NCBI RefSeq assembly: GCF_900130065.1
Contig: NZ_FQXV01000002.1
Coordinates: 186,001 to 250,000 of the forward strand
Reading direction: 5' to 3'
DNA length: 64,000 bases
Source: Sporobacter termitidis DSM 10068
GTDB taxonomy: Bacteria; Bacillota; Clostridia; Oscillospirales; Oscillospiraceae
A program made the position numbers and the translations under genes. The notes beneath the pieces are model-generated. The model made no database searches, had not been told where the DNA came from, and saw nothing but the letters and a program-made list of their open reading frames with translations. Below are positions 32,892 to 41,695 of this stretch, piece by piece (position 1 is the first letter of the stretch; every line of letters starts with the position of its first letter).

Positions 32892-34973
32892 TCACGGCAG
32901 GAGGGTGTTGTCCTGCGCGACGGTGACGTCCGGCTTGTTCCTGAAGTAATAGCTCATGATGTCCTTGGCGATCTGCGTGATCGTGGAGCCCGACGTTCCC
33001 TTTTCGACGACGACGGAGATGGCGATCTGGGGGTTATCGGCCGGCGCATAGCAGACTAGGACGCCGTTGTTGAGCAGGGAGTTGCCCATCGTATTGCTCG
33101 ACTGGACCGTGCCCGTCTTTGCCGCCACAGGAATGAAGAATTTCTTAAAGGCGCTGGAGGCTGAGCCTTCCGAGGCGACCAGCTTCATGCCCTCCTGGAG
33201 ATATTTGATATATTCGTTGCCGGGGACCGTCCCCTCCGGCTGATGGGCCGGCTGGTCGACGACGGACGTGAAATCGGCGCTCCGGATGCTGTTGAGGATC
33301 GTCAGCGGGTATTTCGTGCCGCCGCTGGCGATGGTTGCCGCGTATTTTGCCAGCTGGACGGGCGTGTAGTAGTTGATGTCCTGGCCGATGGCCGAAAGGA
33401 CGGTATTCGCCGCGTACCATATGTCGTCCGTTTTAAGCAGCCGCTGTTTGTTCTCCTGCGTCGGACGGGCGCCGAGAGCCTCCGGCAGCTCGATGCCCGT
33501 CGGCGAACCGAGCCCAAAGTCGGCCGCCGCCTGGGCCAGCGCTGGCTGTCCCACTTCGTCGCCGACCGTATAGAAAAAGACGTTGCAGGAGTCCCGGAGC
33601 GCCGTGACGACGGTTTCGTTGCCGTGGCCGGCGTGGGTTGTGGGATATATCCAGCATTGGGGAATGAACGGCGGGTTCGTGGTGGCGTATTTCATGAATC
33701 GGCCCCCATCGAAAATGACCGTCGACGGCGTGATCGTCCCCGTCCTCAGGCCGGCCAGCCCGGTGACCATCTTAAATGTGGAACCGGGGTTATAGGTGCC
33801 TTTTATCGCTCTGTTATACAAAGGCTGGCTCGGATTCTGTACAAGGTCGGCATAGTCGGTGAACAGCGTCGACGGATCGTACGACGGGTAAGAGGCCAGG
33901 GCCAGGACCTCGCCGGTATTGACGTCCGTCACGACCGCGGCGCCGCCGGTGACCCTGTCCTTATCGGCGCGCTCGGGATCGGCGTTGATGACGTCGATCT
34001 GGGCGGTCAGCGAGTCCTCGGTGGCCGCCTGCAGGCCGATGTCGACGGACAGGAAAACATTTTTCCCGGGGATCGGCGCCGTCGTCGTTTCCACGTTGAG
34101 GACGGTGCCGTCGTCGGCGGTGGTGACTGTCTGGCTGCCGTCCGTCCCGTGGAGCTCCTGCTCATAGACGACTTCCGCGCCGGACTTTCCCACCTGGGCG
34201 CTGTAGGAATACCCCCTGGCCTTATAGGTGTTGTTATACTCCTCCTGGCTCATGGAGCCGATATACCCCAAAAGATGCGCGGCGTAGGTCGTATGGTAGA
34301 CGCGTTTGGCCGACGTCTCGATATTGACGCCGGGATAGCGTTTTTCCTCCAGGAGGGTGATAAAATCGATGTCAATGGCGCTGGCGAACACATACGAATT
34401 CATGTAGATGACCGCCCGGAGCTCCAGCTCGTAGCGGACGCCGATAACGAGCCGCGCGTCAGAGATGTTCATCGTGTAGTCGATGCCGTAACGCTCCTTC
34501 ATCTTCACGATCAGGTCGGAGGCCGAGATGTCCGGGCTCCAATGGCAATAATCCAGATACGCATTGAGATATTTTCTCTGGGTATCCGACATATCGAGGA
34601 CATACGCAAAGGGCGCGCCGGGCGTCACCGGGAACGTGTCGGTATAGGCGACGTCGTTGTCGATGGCCGTATGGATGAGATCCAGGATAACCGTATTGAT
34701 ATCGTCCCGGCCCTGGAACGCCGGGCGCGAAATCGTGACGTTATAGACCGGGCTCGACGACACCAGCGGGACGCCGTTTCTGTCGAGGATCTCTCCGCGG
34801 TTGGCCGTCAGCGTCTGTGTTTTTGACGTGCCGTCTGCCAGGTACGCCGCGTTGGCGTCGGCGCCGGAGTTAAAAAGCTGCAGCTTGTAGAGCGTCGTCA
34901 TATATATGGCGAGCAGCAGCCCCATGAGCACAAAGATCACGACAAATCGGGACGGTTTGTAATATTTTTGCAT
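32892..34973 (-). CDS. mrdA: Penicillin-binding protein 2 (elongation transpeptidase)
   Basis: This class B PBP cross-links peptidoglycan during rod elongation. The 693-residue protein has a short cytoplasmic N-terminus, one membrane helix (about residues 10-30), a dimerisation/pedestal domain (RGEILDRNGVPLVSSSPVYNVTI, about 59) and the transpeptidase domain. The active-site motif is STFK (Ser398 in NPGSTFK), the second is SCN (RDSCNVFFYTVGDE, about 460) and the third is KTG (AAKTGTVQ, about 619). It follows mreD by 40 bases. No SEDS partner (rodA) is adjacent. Confidence 0.95.
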   Translation of the reverse strand: MQKYYKPSRFVVIFVLMGLLLAIYMTTLYKLQLFNSGADANAAYLADGTSKTQTLTANRGEILDRNGVPLVSSSPVYNVTISRPAFQGRDDINTVILDLIHTAIDNDVAYTDTFPVTPGAPFAYVLDMSDTQRKYLNAYLDYCHWSPDISASDLIVKMKERYGIDYTMNISDARLVIGVRYELELRAVIYMNSYVFASAIDIDFITLLEEKRYPGVNIETSAKRVYHTTYAAHLLGYIGSMSQEEYNNTYKARGYSYSAQVGKSGAEVVYEQELHGTDGSQTVTTADDGTVLNVETTTAPIPGKNVFLSVDIGLQAATEDSLTAQIDVINADPERADKDRVTGGAAVVTDVNTGEVLALASYPSYDPSTLFTDYADLVQNPSQPLYNRAIKGTYNPGSTFKMVTGLAGLRTGTITPSTVIFDGGRFMKYATTNPPFIPQCWIYPTTHAGHGNETVVTALRDSCNVFFYTVGDEVGQPALAQAAADFGLGSPTGIELPEALGARPTQENKQRLLKTDDIWYAANTVLSAIGQDINYYTPVQLAKYAATIASGGTKYPLTILNSIRSADFTSVVDQPAHQPEGTVPGNEYIKYLQEGMKLVASEGSASSAFKKFFIPVAAKTGTVQSSNTMGNSLLNNGVLVCYAPADNPQIAISVVVEKGTSGSTITQIAKDIMSYYFRNKPDVTVAQDNTLLP

Positions 34974-35013
34974 ACGAATCCTTTCTTAAAAAATGCGGCG
35001 CGGAGGACTGCCG

Positions 35014-35517
35014 TCATTCGGCCGAAACTCTCCGCCCAAGGGCCCGGACAACAAAATAAATCGGAATCGTGAATATCAGCGAATACAGCGTCTGCTGCGC
35101 CGCCGTTTTCAGCAGCGAGGTCACGTCCACACTGCTGAAGAACAGCAGCGAAAAGAAGGAAACAAACGCAGTGAGGACAAGCGCGGCGAGACAGCCGAGA
35201 AAATACGTGGGGAAGCCCCGGGCCATCACCGTCTCCGAGAGCACCCCGACCACGATGCCGACAATCGTCAGCGTGATCGTCATCACGATGACGGGATGGT
35301 TAAACGCGATGTCACAGAGCATTCCCGCCAAAAGGCCGTACCCGCCGCCCCTGGAGCTGCCCTCGAAGGTGGCGATGCCGACGACGGCGATAGGCAGCAG
35401 GACGGGGACGGCCCCGCTGACGGGAAGATAGGTAAAAACCATGGCCTGGAAGATGTAAACGGTGACGATAAAGATGATATGTGCGATCAGGACGAACGGT
35501 ATGCGGATTTTCGACAT
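35014..35517 (-). CDS. mreD: Rod shape-determining protein MreD
   Basis: This small integral membrane protein of the elongation machinery has 167 residues with about five hydrophobic segments, starting IPFVLIAHIIFIVTVYIFQAM and ending LYSLIFTIPIYFVVRALGRR. The central PLLPIAVVG-type region and SSRGGGYGLLAGMLCDIAF match the MreD/CrtQ-like family. The gene begins one base after the mreC stop and lies 40 bases before mrdA, the usual mreC-mreD-mrdA order. Sequence conservation in this family is low, so context carries much of the assignment. Confidence 0.88.
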   Translation of the reverse strand: MSKIRIPFVLIAHIIFIVTVYIFQAMVFTYLPVSGAVPVLLPIAVVGIATFEGSSRGGGYGLLAGMLCDIAFNHPVIVMTITLTIVGIVVGVLSETVMARGFPTYFLGCLAALVLTAFVSFFSLLFFSSVDVTSLLKTAAQQTLYSLIFTIPIYFVVRALGRRVSAE

Positions 35518-35518
35518 C

Positions 35519-36373
35519 TCAGCCTCCGCTTTCCGTGGTTTGGTAGCTGGTGATCAAAAAGACGTTGGACAGGCTTGTGAGATCCGCCGCCGGCTTGATG
35601 GTGGCATACCGGCTGATGCCCGTCGGATCGGTCAGCACCTCCTGCACGCTGCCGATCACGAGCTTGGCCGGCAGCGTGCCGCCGTTGCCGGAGGTGATGA
35701 TCGTGTCGCCCGTGACGATCTCCGTCGTGTCCTGAAGATAACTCAGCTTTAAAAGCCCCTGCTTCATGAGCGTGAAGTCCCCCGTGGCGACGGCGCGCTC
35801 GTCGTTGCGCTCAATGTAAGCGCCGTAAGAAAATTTGGTGTCCACCACGGTAATGACGGTGGAGGAATTGGCGCCCACCTCGCTGACGACGCCGACCAGC
35901 GCGCCGACCTCGGTGATGACGCAGTCGCCCGCCTTGATTTTCGAGTTTGACGAGCCTTTGTCGATGGTGAAGGAGGAATCCCAGTTGGAGGAGCTCCAGG
36001 AGATGACCTCCGCCATGTCGTACTGCGTGTAATCCGGATGCCGGGAGCTGAAATCAAAAAGCGCGTGCAGATCGTCGTTTTCCTTTGAGATCTCATCGAC
36101 ATTCTGATTGTCCTGCGTCTGCTTGTAAAGCTTGGCCTTCAGCTCCTTGTTCTCCTGCTCGAGCTGCTCATACTTATACATGTAGCCGTAGAAGCTCTCA
36201 AAGGTCTTTGCCACCGACGAGGCGGCGCTCTTCAGCGGTTTGGATAGCGACATCAGCGAATTTGTGATAAACCCGGAATTGCCTCTTGTATTGACCGAGA
36301 TGATCGTCACCGCCGCGATGACGACGGCAATGGCCAAAAAACCGATGACTCTGGGTTTTAAAAATCTTCTCAT
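35519..36373 (-). CDS. mreC: Rod shape-determining protein MreC
   Basis: MreC is a bitopic scaffold that links MreB to the periplasmic-side wall enzymes. The 284-residue protein has an N-terminal membrane helix (VIGFLAIAVVIAAVTIISVN, about 9-28), a coiled coil (MYKYEQLEQENKELKAKLYKQ, about 69-89) and two beta-barrel subdomains with DCVITEVGALVGVVSEVGANSSTV and GDTIITSGNGGTLPAKLVIGSV. It is preceded by maf (36 bases) and followed directly by mreD. The MreB partner is not adjacent; the MreB/Mbl at 12139 may serve it. Confidence 0.93.
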   Translation of the reverse strand: MRRFLKPRVIGFLAIAVVIAAVTIISVNTRGNSGFITNSLMSLSKPLKSAASSVAKTFESFYGYMYKYEQLEQENKELKAKLYKQTQDNQNVDEISKENDDLHALFDFSSRHPDYTQYDMAEVISWSSSNWDSSFTIDKGSSNSKIKAGDCVITEVGALVGVVSEVGANSSTVITVVDTKFSYGAYIERNDERAVATGDFTLMKQGLLKLSYLQDTTEIVTGDTIITSGNGGTLPAKLVIGSVQEVLTDPTGISRYATIKPAADLTSLSNVFLITSYQTTESGG

Positions 36374-36409
36374 GGTGCCACACGCCTTTCTGCAGTGTAT
36401 GGAGCTTTT

Positions 36410-36991
36410 TCACTCTTCGGTGTTAATCAGGTCGACGCCGAAGCGGCGCAGCATGGTAACCAGCCGGCACAGCGGCAGGCCCATGACGTTGAAAAAATCG
36501 CCGTCGATCCTTTCAATAAAGACCGCGCCGCGCCCCTGCGCCCCATACGCGCCCGCCTTGTCCATCGGTTCCCCCGTTTTGACGTAGGCGGCGATCTCCT
36601 CGTCCGACATGGGCCGGAAAAAGACGCCGGTGCTTTCGGCAAAGGTCATTTCCCTGCCGTCTTTTACGAGCGCGACGCCGGTGTATACCGTATGGTCGCG
36701 GCCGGAGAGCCGCCGGAGCATCGCCCCGGCCTCGTCCGCGCTTTTCGGTTTGCCCAGGGCCTCGCCGTCCAGATAAACGAGCGTGTCGGCGGCGATGACG
36801 AGCGCGCCGGCCGGGCATTCCTCCGAGACCTTTCTGGCCTTCATCAGCGCGATATGGCAGACAGCGTCGGCCGGGCCGGCGTCCGGCGCCTCCTCCCCCG
36901 TCTCGGCGGGGATGATTTTAAAGCCGCGGACGCCGAGCATCTCCAAAAGCGCCCTGCGGCGCGGCGAGGCGGAAGCCAGTACGATCTCCAT
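36410..36991 (-). CDS. maf: Maf family nucleotide pyrophosphatase
   Basis: Maf proteins hydrolyse dTTP, UTP and some modified nucleotides and have been linked to septum formation. The 193-residue sequence begins IVLASASPRRRALLEMLG, the family signature with the SxSPRR loop. It continues with VIAADTLVYLDGEALGKPKS, the GRDHTVYTGVAL strand and a C-terminal VMGLPLCRLVTMLRRFG. Its start codon shares one base with the upstream U32 gene stop (TAATG), so translation is probably coupled. It is the second gene of the U32-maf-mreC-mreD-mrdA run. Confidence 0.93.
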   Translation of the reverse strand: MEIVLASASPRRRALLEMLGVRGFKIIPAETGEEAPDAGPADAVCHIALMKARKVSEECPAGALVIAADTLVYLDGEALGKPKSADEAGAMLRRLSGRDHTVYTGVALVKDGREMTFAESTGVFFRPMSDEEIAAYVKTGEPMDKAGAYGAQGRGAVFIERIDGDFFNVMGLPLCRLVTMLRRFGVDLINTEE

Positions 36992-39081
36992 TACTCCACC
37001 CCTCTGAAATAGAGCCCGCGCGTAAAGGTGCCCGGCTCATAATCGCCCTGGCCCAGGTACCGCTTCATGACGGCGGCGCACTCGTGGGCGTTTTCGGTCG
37101 TGAACATGAGGCGCTCCGCCCAGAGGCCCGCCGAGGACGTGGCGGCTCTCTTGTCCGCCAGAAACAGCTTCTTGGAATTGAGCACCACATTCCGGCATTT
37201 ATATTCCTGCACCACGGGGAACGACGCGCCCTGCCTGTCCAGAAGCCCCGAAAAATTGTCGCAGGTGCACACGCCCGTGCTGTTTTTGATGATGCAGTTT
37301 TCCGTGAGCATAAGCGGCAGGCGGCCGTAAATGATCAGCTCCGTGTCGATGCATTTCGACATATCCGCAATCTGTTCCATGCGGAGCTCGAACGACAGCG
37401 TGGCCGACAGAAGCCCCAGGTCCTTCATCACCCGCAGCGACTGTGAATTGTAAATGTTCAGCCCGAAATCGCCCCTGGCCTCAAAGCCCAGCCCCTTGAC
37501 ATACTGCAGGTGGCCGACATTGCCGATCAGCGCCTCTTTGACGCCCAGCTCCCTGGCCGACTCCAAAAGCGCCGTGACCTCTTTTTTCTCGCTGTCGAAG
37601 ATAATGCGCGGCAGCCGGGCGACAATGCTGATATCGCTGTCCTCCAAAAACGGCTCCAGGCCCGTCCTGTCCTTTTTCAGCTCCTCGACGGGAATATACA
37701 GAATACGCGGCTTCATGGCGGCCAGTTCCTTAGACAGCTGCGATATCTTCATGACGGAGACCGTCATGATCGGCTTGTCCTCCCTGTTCAAAAGCCGGTA
37801 TCCCGGGGAAAACTCGCCTTCTCTCCGGGGCGGCAGGTCCTTTCTTTTTTCCAGCAGCTCCGCCAGAAGGTCGCGCCGCATCTCGTTGATGGCCGAGGTC
37901 GGCAGAGACAGTCCGCTTTCCACCTCGCTCTTCACGCCGATACAGCAAAAAGGCGTGCCGCCCGTTTTATGCAGCTGCGTTTGCAGCATGGTCGACGTGA
38001 TTTCCTTGTGGAACGCCGGTTCCGGCGTCGGCCCCTGGGTGACGGCGTTATTGCCCTTGTCGTCGACGGCCGCCATTTTTGCCGGCTCGCCGCGGCGGAT
38101 CATGCCGGCAAAGCGGACGGGTATCCGCTGGAATTCGCCGTTCAGGTAATTCTTCCGGGCGGTGGCAAAAATGACCTGATCGCTCTTGCTCTCTTCCTCG
38201 CGGACGCCGAACATGTCCGGCCCCTTCTGGTCGAGATAGTAGCCCGTCGTAAAGCCCTGGCGCGAAAACGCGCTCTTCAGCGCCCGCATATCATCCAGCG
38301 ACGGGCTCTTTTTATCCTTGATGGCCCGGGAATATATCCCCGTGACGACCGCCGCGTACTCGGCCCGCCGCATGCGCCCTTCGATTTTGACGCAGGCCAC
38401 GCCCAGCCGCTCGATCTCTTCAACAAACTCAATGAGACAGTTGTCCTTCAAGCTCAGCAGATACTCCGCGTCATGCCCGCTGGCGGCGTAATTGAGCCGG
38501 CAGGGCTGTGCGCACAGGCCCCTGTTGCCGCTGCGCCGGCCGATGACGGCGCTCATATAGCACTGGCCGGAATAGCTCATGCATAAGGCGCCGTGGGCAA
38601 AGACTTCCGTTTCGATCGGCGCGTATTTACAGATATAGGCGATTTCGCTCCGCGACAGCTCGCGCGCCAGGACAACGCGGGAAAAGCCCATGGCCGCCGC
38701 CAGCTTGACGCCCTCCAGGTTGTGCACGGTCATTTGCGTGCTGGCGTGAATGGGAACCTCCGGCACGGCCTGCTTCAACGCCCGCATCACGCCCAGGTCT
38801 TGGACAATAAAGGCGTCCGCCCCGTAGCGGCAGGCGACCTTTGCCTGCTCGGCGACCGCCGGGAGCTCCCTGTCCGAAACAAGCGTATTGAGCGTGACGT
38901 AAACCTTGACGCCGCGCGCCCGGCAATATTCCGCCGCTTTCCTGAACTCCTCCGCCGTAAAATTCTTCGCGTTTTTGCGGGCGTTAAAATCTCCGAACCC
39001 GACATAAACGGCGTCGGCGCCGTTCTGGACGGCGGCAATGACCCCCTCGGGAGAGCCCGCAGGGGACAGTATTTCAAGCAT
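36991..39081 (-). CDS. U32 family protein with C-terminal DUF3656 (rRNA/tRNA hydroxylation type)
   Basis: The 696-residue protein has a peptidase-U32-type TIM barrel (LSPAGSPEGVIAAVQNGADAVYVGF at the start, then VPIHASTQMTVHN) and the U32 signature around CMSYSGQCYMSAVIGRR with GNRGLCAQPCRL. A long C-terminal extension matches the DUF3656-type region (YYLDQKGPDMFGVREEE, then FVLSYFELRM-like and CTCDNFSG cysteine segments). Relatives such as RlhA and TrhP hydroxylate rRNA or tRNA rather than cut proteins, so 'peptidase' is probably misleading. It heads the shape/division operon, with a strong promoter at 39204-39176. Confidence 0.85.
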   Translation of the reverse strand: MLEILSPAGSPEGVIAAVQNGADAVYVGFGDFNARKNAKNFTAEEFRKAAEYCRARGVKVYVTLNTLVSDRELPAVAEQAKVACRYGADAFIVQDLGVMRALKQAVPEVPIHASTQMTVHNLEGVKLAAAMGFSRVVLARELSRSEIAYICKYAPIETEVFAHGALCMSYSGQCYMSAVIGRRSGNRGLCAQPCRLNYAASGHDAEYLLSLKDNCLIEFVEEIERLGVACVKIEGRMRRAEYAAVVTGIYSRAIKDKKSPSLDDMRALKSAFSRQGFTTGYYLDQKGPDMFGVREEESKSDQVIFATARKNYLNGEFQRIPVRFAGMIRRGEPAKMAAVDDKGNNAVTQGPTPEPAFHKEITSTMLQTQLHKTGGTPFCCIGVKSEVESGLSLPTSAINEMRRDLLAELLEKRKDLPPRREGEFSPGYRLLNREDKPIMTVSVMKISQLSKELAAMKPRILYIPVEELKKDRTGLEPFLEDSDISIVARLPRIIFDSEKKEVTALLESARELGVKEALIGNVGHLQYVKGLGFEARGDFGLNIYNSQSLRVMKDLGLLSATLSFELRMEQIADMSKCIDTELIIYGRLPLMLTENCIIKNSTGVCTCDNFSGLLDRQGASFPVVQEYKCRNVVLNSKKLFLADKRAATSSAGLWAERLMFTTENAHECAAVMKRYLGQGDYEPGTFTRGLYFRGVE

Positions 39082-39175
39082 GTGTCATCTGCCTTTCAAC
39101 AGGGGCTGCAGAATGTGTATCCGATCCATCGGCGGGTCCATGGGACGCCGCGCGGCTTTGCAGCCGTAACTAATG

Positions 39176-39204
39176 ATTATAGTCAATCCGGCGCCAAAAA
39201 TCAA
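39176..39204 (-). promoter_or_regulatory. Promoter of the U32-maf-mreCD-mrdA operon
   Basis: On the minus strand TTGATT (39204-39199), 17 bases and TATAAT (39181-39176) lie 95 bases before the U32 start codon. It faces away from the dnaD promoter in the 400-base intergenic region, in which nothing else was recognised. Confidence 0.7.
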
Positions 39205-39391
39205 CGCAATTTTCCAATTTTTAAGATAACACCACTGAATTTAATACCAGCAGCGCCGCATGCCGCCCGCCCATATCCTGACGGTTCAGGTTATTTCAAT
39301 GAAACGATCCTGGATAAATTTGGCCCGGCACCGGCGCCGCCCCGACAATTTTTAATTTTGACAAAATGACAAGGATTTAATCTTTCGCGCA

Positions 39392-39420
39392 TTGCCGCGC
39401 CCGGCAAATGCTGTTATAAT
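39392..39420 (+). promoter_or_regulatory. Promoter of dnaD-dnaC
   Basis: TTGCCG (39392-39397), a 17-base spacer and TATAAT (39415-39420) lie 65 bases before the dnaD GTG. Confidence 0.7.
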
Positions 39421-39484
39421 GCAATATCATAATGGCGCGGGCCGGCAGCCCGCGCGCGATATACGACGGAAAGGAGCACGGGCA

Positions 39485-40435
39485 GTGGCGGACATGCGTT
39501 TTGTTTTATCCGGTACCGATACGATCACACTGAGCGGACAGGCGGCGGACAAGCTCATCCGCGCCGGCGACGGCGGCGCCGTCCTCCTCTATCTCTATGT
39601 GCTCCGGACAGGGGGCGCCCTGTCGGTCAGGGAGGCCGCCAGGACACTGGGGCGGGACGAGAGCTCTATTGCCGAGTCCATGGCGCTCCTCAACAGGCTG
39701 GGCCTTCTCAAATGCGACGCGCCGGCGCCGGCGCCCCAAAAGGACGAGCTGCCGGAATACACCGCCGAGGATATAAAGCGCGAGCTGGACAACGGGACGG
39801 TGTTCTCCTCCCTCGTGCAGGAGGTCCAGCGGAGCCTGGGAAAAATCCTGTCCTCGGACGATCTTATCAAGCTGTTCGGCATCTACGACAGCCTGGGCCT
39901 GCCGCCGGAGGTGATACTGCACCTGGTCACCCACTGCATCGACGAGAACAGGCGGCGGTACGGGCCGGGGCGCCTCCCCACAATGCGGTACATAGAAAAG
40001 GCGGCCTACACCTGGGAGCGCGAGGGCGTTTTCACGCTGGAGGAGGCCGAGCGGTATCTGAAAGTCCTGGAGTCGAAGCGGAGCCTTACCGCCGACATTA
40101 AGCGCGTCCTGCAGATCAAGGACCGGGAGCTTTCCGCCGGCGAGCGGAAATATGTCGAGAGCTGGATCGCCATGGGCTTTCCCCCCGAGGTCATCGAGCT
40201 GGCCTACGACAAAACTGTGCTGAAGACCGGCAGGCTTGCGTGGAGCTATATGGATTCGATCATCGGGAGCTGGCATCAAAAGGGCCTGCGGACGCTGGAC
40301 GAGATCCTTAAGAAGGACGGCCGCGCCGCCCCCGCGCCGAAAAAGGACCCGAAAAAGCCGGCGCGCCCGGCGGGGGACGACCTGGCCGATATAGAACGCA
40401 TGAAAAAATACCTGGAAAAACTGAGGGAGGAGTAA
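39485..40435 (+). CDS. dnaD: DnaD domain protein (replication initiation)
   Basis: DnaD-type proteins remodel DNA and help load the replicative helicase in Firmicutes. The 316-residue product has an N-terminal winged-helix region (LYLYVLRTGGALSVREAARTLGRDESSIAESMALLNRLGLL) and two consecutive DnaD/DnaB2 domains, FGIYDSLGLPPEVILHLVTHC (about 120-180) and YVESWIAMGFPPEVIELAYDKTVLKTGRLAWSYMDSI (about 220-265). A basic, proline-rich tail follows. GTG 39485 is chosen because AAGGAG (39471-39476) is 8 bases upstream; an ATG at 39494 is too far and one at 39392 lies inside the promoter. It is followed by dnaC after two bases. Confidence 0.9.
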   Translation: MADMRFVLSGTDTITLSGQAADKLIRAGDGGAVLLYLYVLRTGGALSVREAARTLGRDESSIAESMALLNRLGLLKCDAPAPAPQKDELPEYTAEDIKRELDNGTVFSSLVQEVQRSLGKILSSDDLIKLFGIYDSLGLPPEVILHLVTHCIDENRRRYGPGRLPTMRYIEKAAYTWEREGVFTLEEAERYLKVLESKRSLTADIKRVLQIKDRELSAGERKYVESWIAMGFPPEVIELAYDKTVLKTGRLAWSYMDSIIGSWHQKGLRTLDEILKKDGRAAPAPKKDPKKPARPAGDDLADIERMKKYLEKLREE

Positions 40436-40437
40436 GT

Positions 40438-41433
40438 ATGTCTCTGGACGGAAAGCTTCTTAGCCGGGCCAAGCTCAGGCTTGAGGCGAAAAAGCGGGAC
40501 AACGAGGCCCTCCAGGCCAAGCGGCTCGAGGAGGTCTACGCAAGGTGTCCCCGCGTCCGCGCCCTCGACCTGGCGCTCAAAGCCTCCGTGATGGACGTGA
40601 TCGGCCTTGCCCTACGCGGCGACGGCGACCCCGCCGAGGCCGTCGACGCCATCCGCGACAAAAACCTCGCCCTGCAGGCCGAACGTATTCAGGCGCTGAC
40701 GGCGGCGGGCTTTCCCGGCGACTATCTGGATCACGAATATTTATGCAATACCTGTCACGATACGGGGTATGCCGGCACCGAGCTGTGCTCCTGCCTGCGG
40801 GACCTGTATCTCGAGGAGCAGCGCGCGTCCCTCAGCAGCCTTTTCAAGCTGGGGAGCGAGACGTTCGACAGCTTCGACCTGTCGTGGTACGACGATACGC
40901 CCGACCCCGCCACCGGCGTGTCCCCCAGATATAAGATGGAATTCATCTACGACACGTGCGTGGATTACGCCACGCGGTTTCCCAGGCGGTCGACGAACCT
41001 CTTTCTGTCCGGCGGGACGGGCCTGGGGAAAACCTTTCTCTCCGCGTGCATCGCCCGCGTCGTGGCCGACAAGGGCTTCTCCGTCGTCTACGACACGGCG
41101 GCCTCGATCTTTTCAAAATTCGAGGAGGAAAAGTTCTATAAAGGCGGCGACCTCACCGCCACGCGCGACGAGCTCCGGCGCTATCTCGACTGCGACCTGC
41201 TTATCATGGACGATCTGGGCACGGAGATGACCACGTCCTTTACGGTGAGCGCGCTGTACGAGCTCGTCAACTCCCGGCTTATCGCCGGCCGGAAGACCAT
41301 CATCAGCTCCAACCTCTCCGCCGGCGAGCTTTACGGGCGGTATTCGCCCCAGATCGCCTCCAGAATCGAGGGGGAATATCACGTGCTGAACTTCTGCGGG
41401 CGGGATATCCGGCTCCTTAAAAAGGGGTTTTAA
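40438..41433 (+). CDS. dnaC: DnaC/DnaI-type helicase loader ATPase
   Basis: The 331-residue AAA+ protein loads the replicative helicase with DnaD. An N-terminal helical region (about 1-95) leads to a cysteine cluster (YLCNTCHDTGYAGTELCSC, about 101-119) that probably binds zinc and the helicase. The ATPase domain has Walker A GGTGLGKTFLS near residue 192, Walker B LLIMDDLGTEM near 259 and the sensor ISSNLSAGEL. It begins two bases after dnaD, with its ribosome site inside the dnaD end (GGGAGGAG). A set of DnaA-box-like sites lies just downstream. Confidence 0.93.
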   Translation: MSLDGKLLSRAKLRLEAKKRDNEALQAKRLEEVYARCPRVRALDLALKASVMDVIGLALRGDGDPAEAVDAIRDKNLALQAERIQALTAAGFPGDYLDHEYLCNTCHDTGYAGTELCSCLRDLYLEEQRASLSSLFKLGSETFDSFDLSWYDDTPDPATGVSPRYKMEFIYDTCVDYATRFPRRSTNLFLSGGTGLGKTFLSACIARVVADKGFSVVYDTAASIFSKFEEEKFYKGGDLTATRDELRRYLDCDLLIMDDLGTEMTTSFTVSALYELVNSRLIAGRKTIISSNLSAGELYGRYSPQIASRIEGEYHVLNFCGRDIRLLKKGF

Positions 41434-41480
41434 AGCGGAGTATTCAGTCTGTTTGGATATTGCATCATACGTAAAAATTA

Positions 41481-41580
41481 TTTCCCACAGGAAATATCCT
41501 TTGGAATAACACAGGTTTTGCACATTATCCACATGTTTTTCCACAGGCGTTATGTCAACGCTGCCGCCGTTTTATGCACA
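41481..41580 (+). promoter_or_regulatory. Cluster of DnaA-box-like sequences
   Basis: Four sites face the same way: TTTCCCACA (41481-41489), TTATCCACA (41525-41533, perfect consensus), TTTTCCACA (41537-41545) and TTATGCACA (41572-41580, perfect for TTATNCACA). They lie in the 262-base gap between dnaC and the flippase gene. Bound DnaA could regulate the flanking genes or form a DnaA reservoir. Confidence 0.55.
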
Positions 41581-41695
41581 ACAGCCGCGCCGCAGCTTGA
41601 TTTTTGGCCAATCGGGGTGTAAAATGAGCCGCCTGTGAATATAGATGATACGCATTCGTTTATAATTCCGACAGGTGATTTAAAGGGTGGTCTGA

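Noticed and set aside
41434-41695. Chromosomal replication origin at the DnaA-box cluster
   Set aside because: dnaA, dnaN, recF, gyrB and rpmH are absent and no AT-rich unwinding region is obvious, so a regulatory or titration site is more likely.
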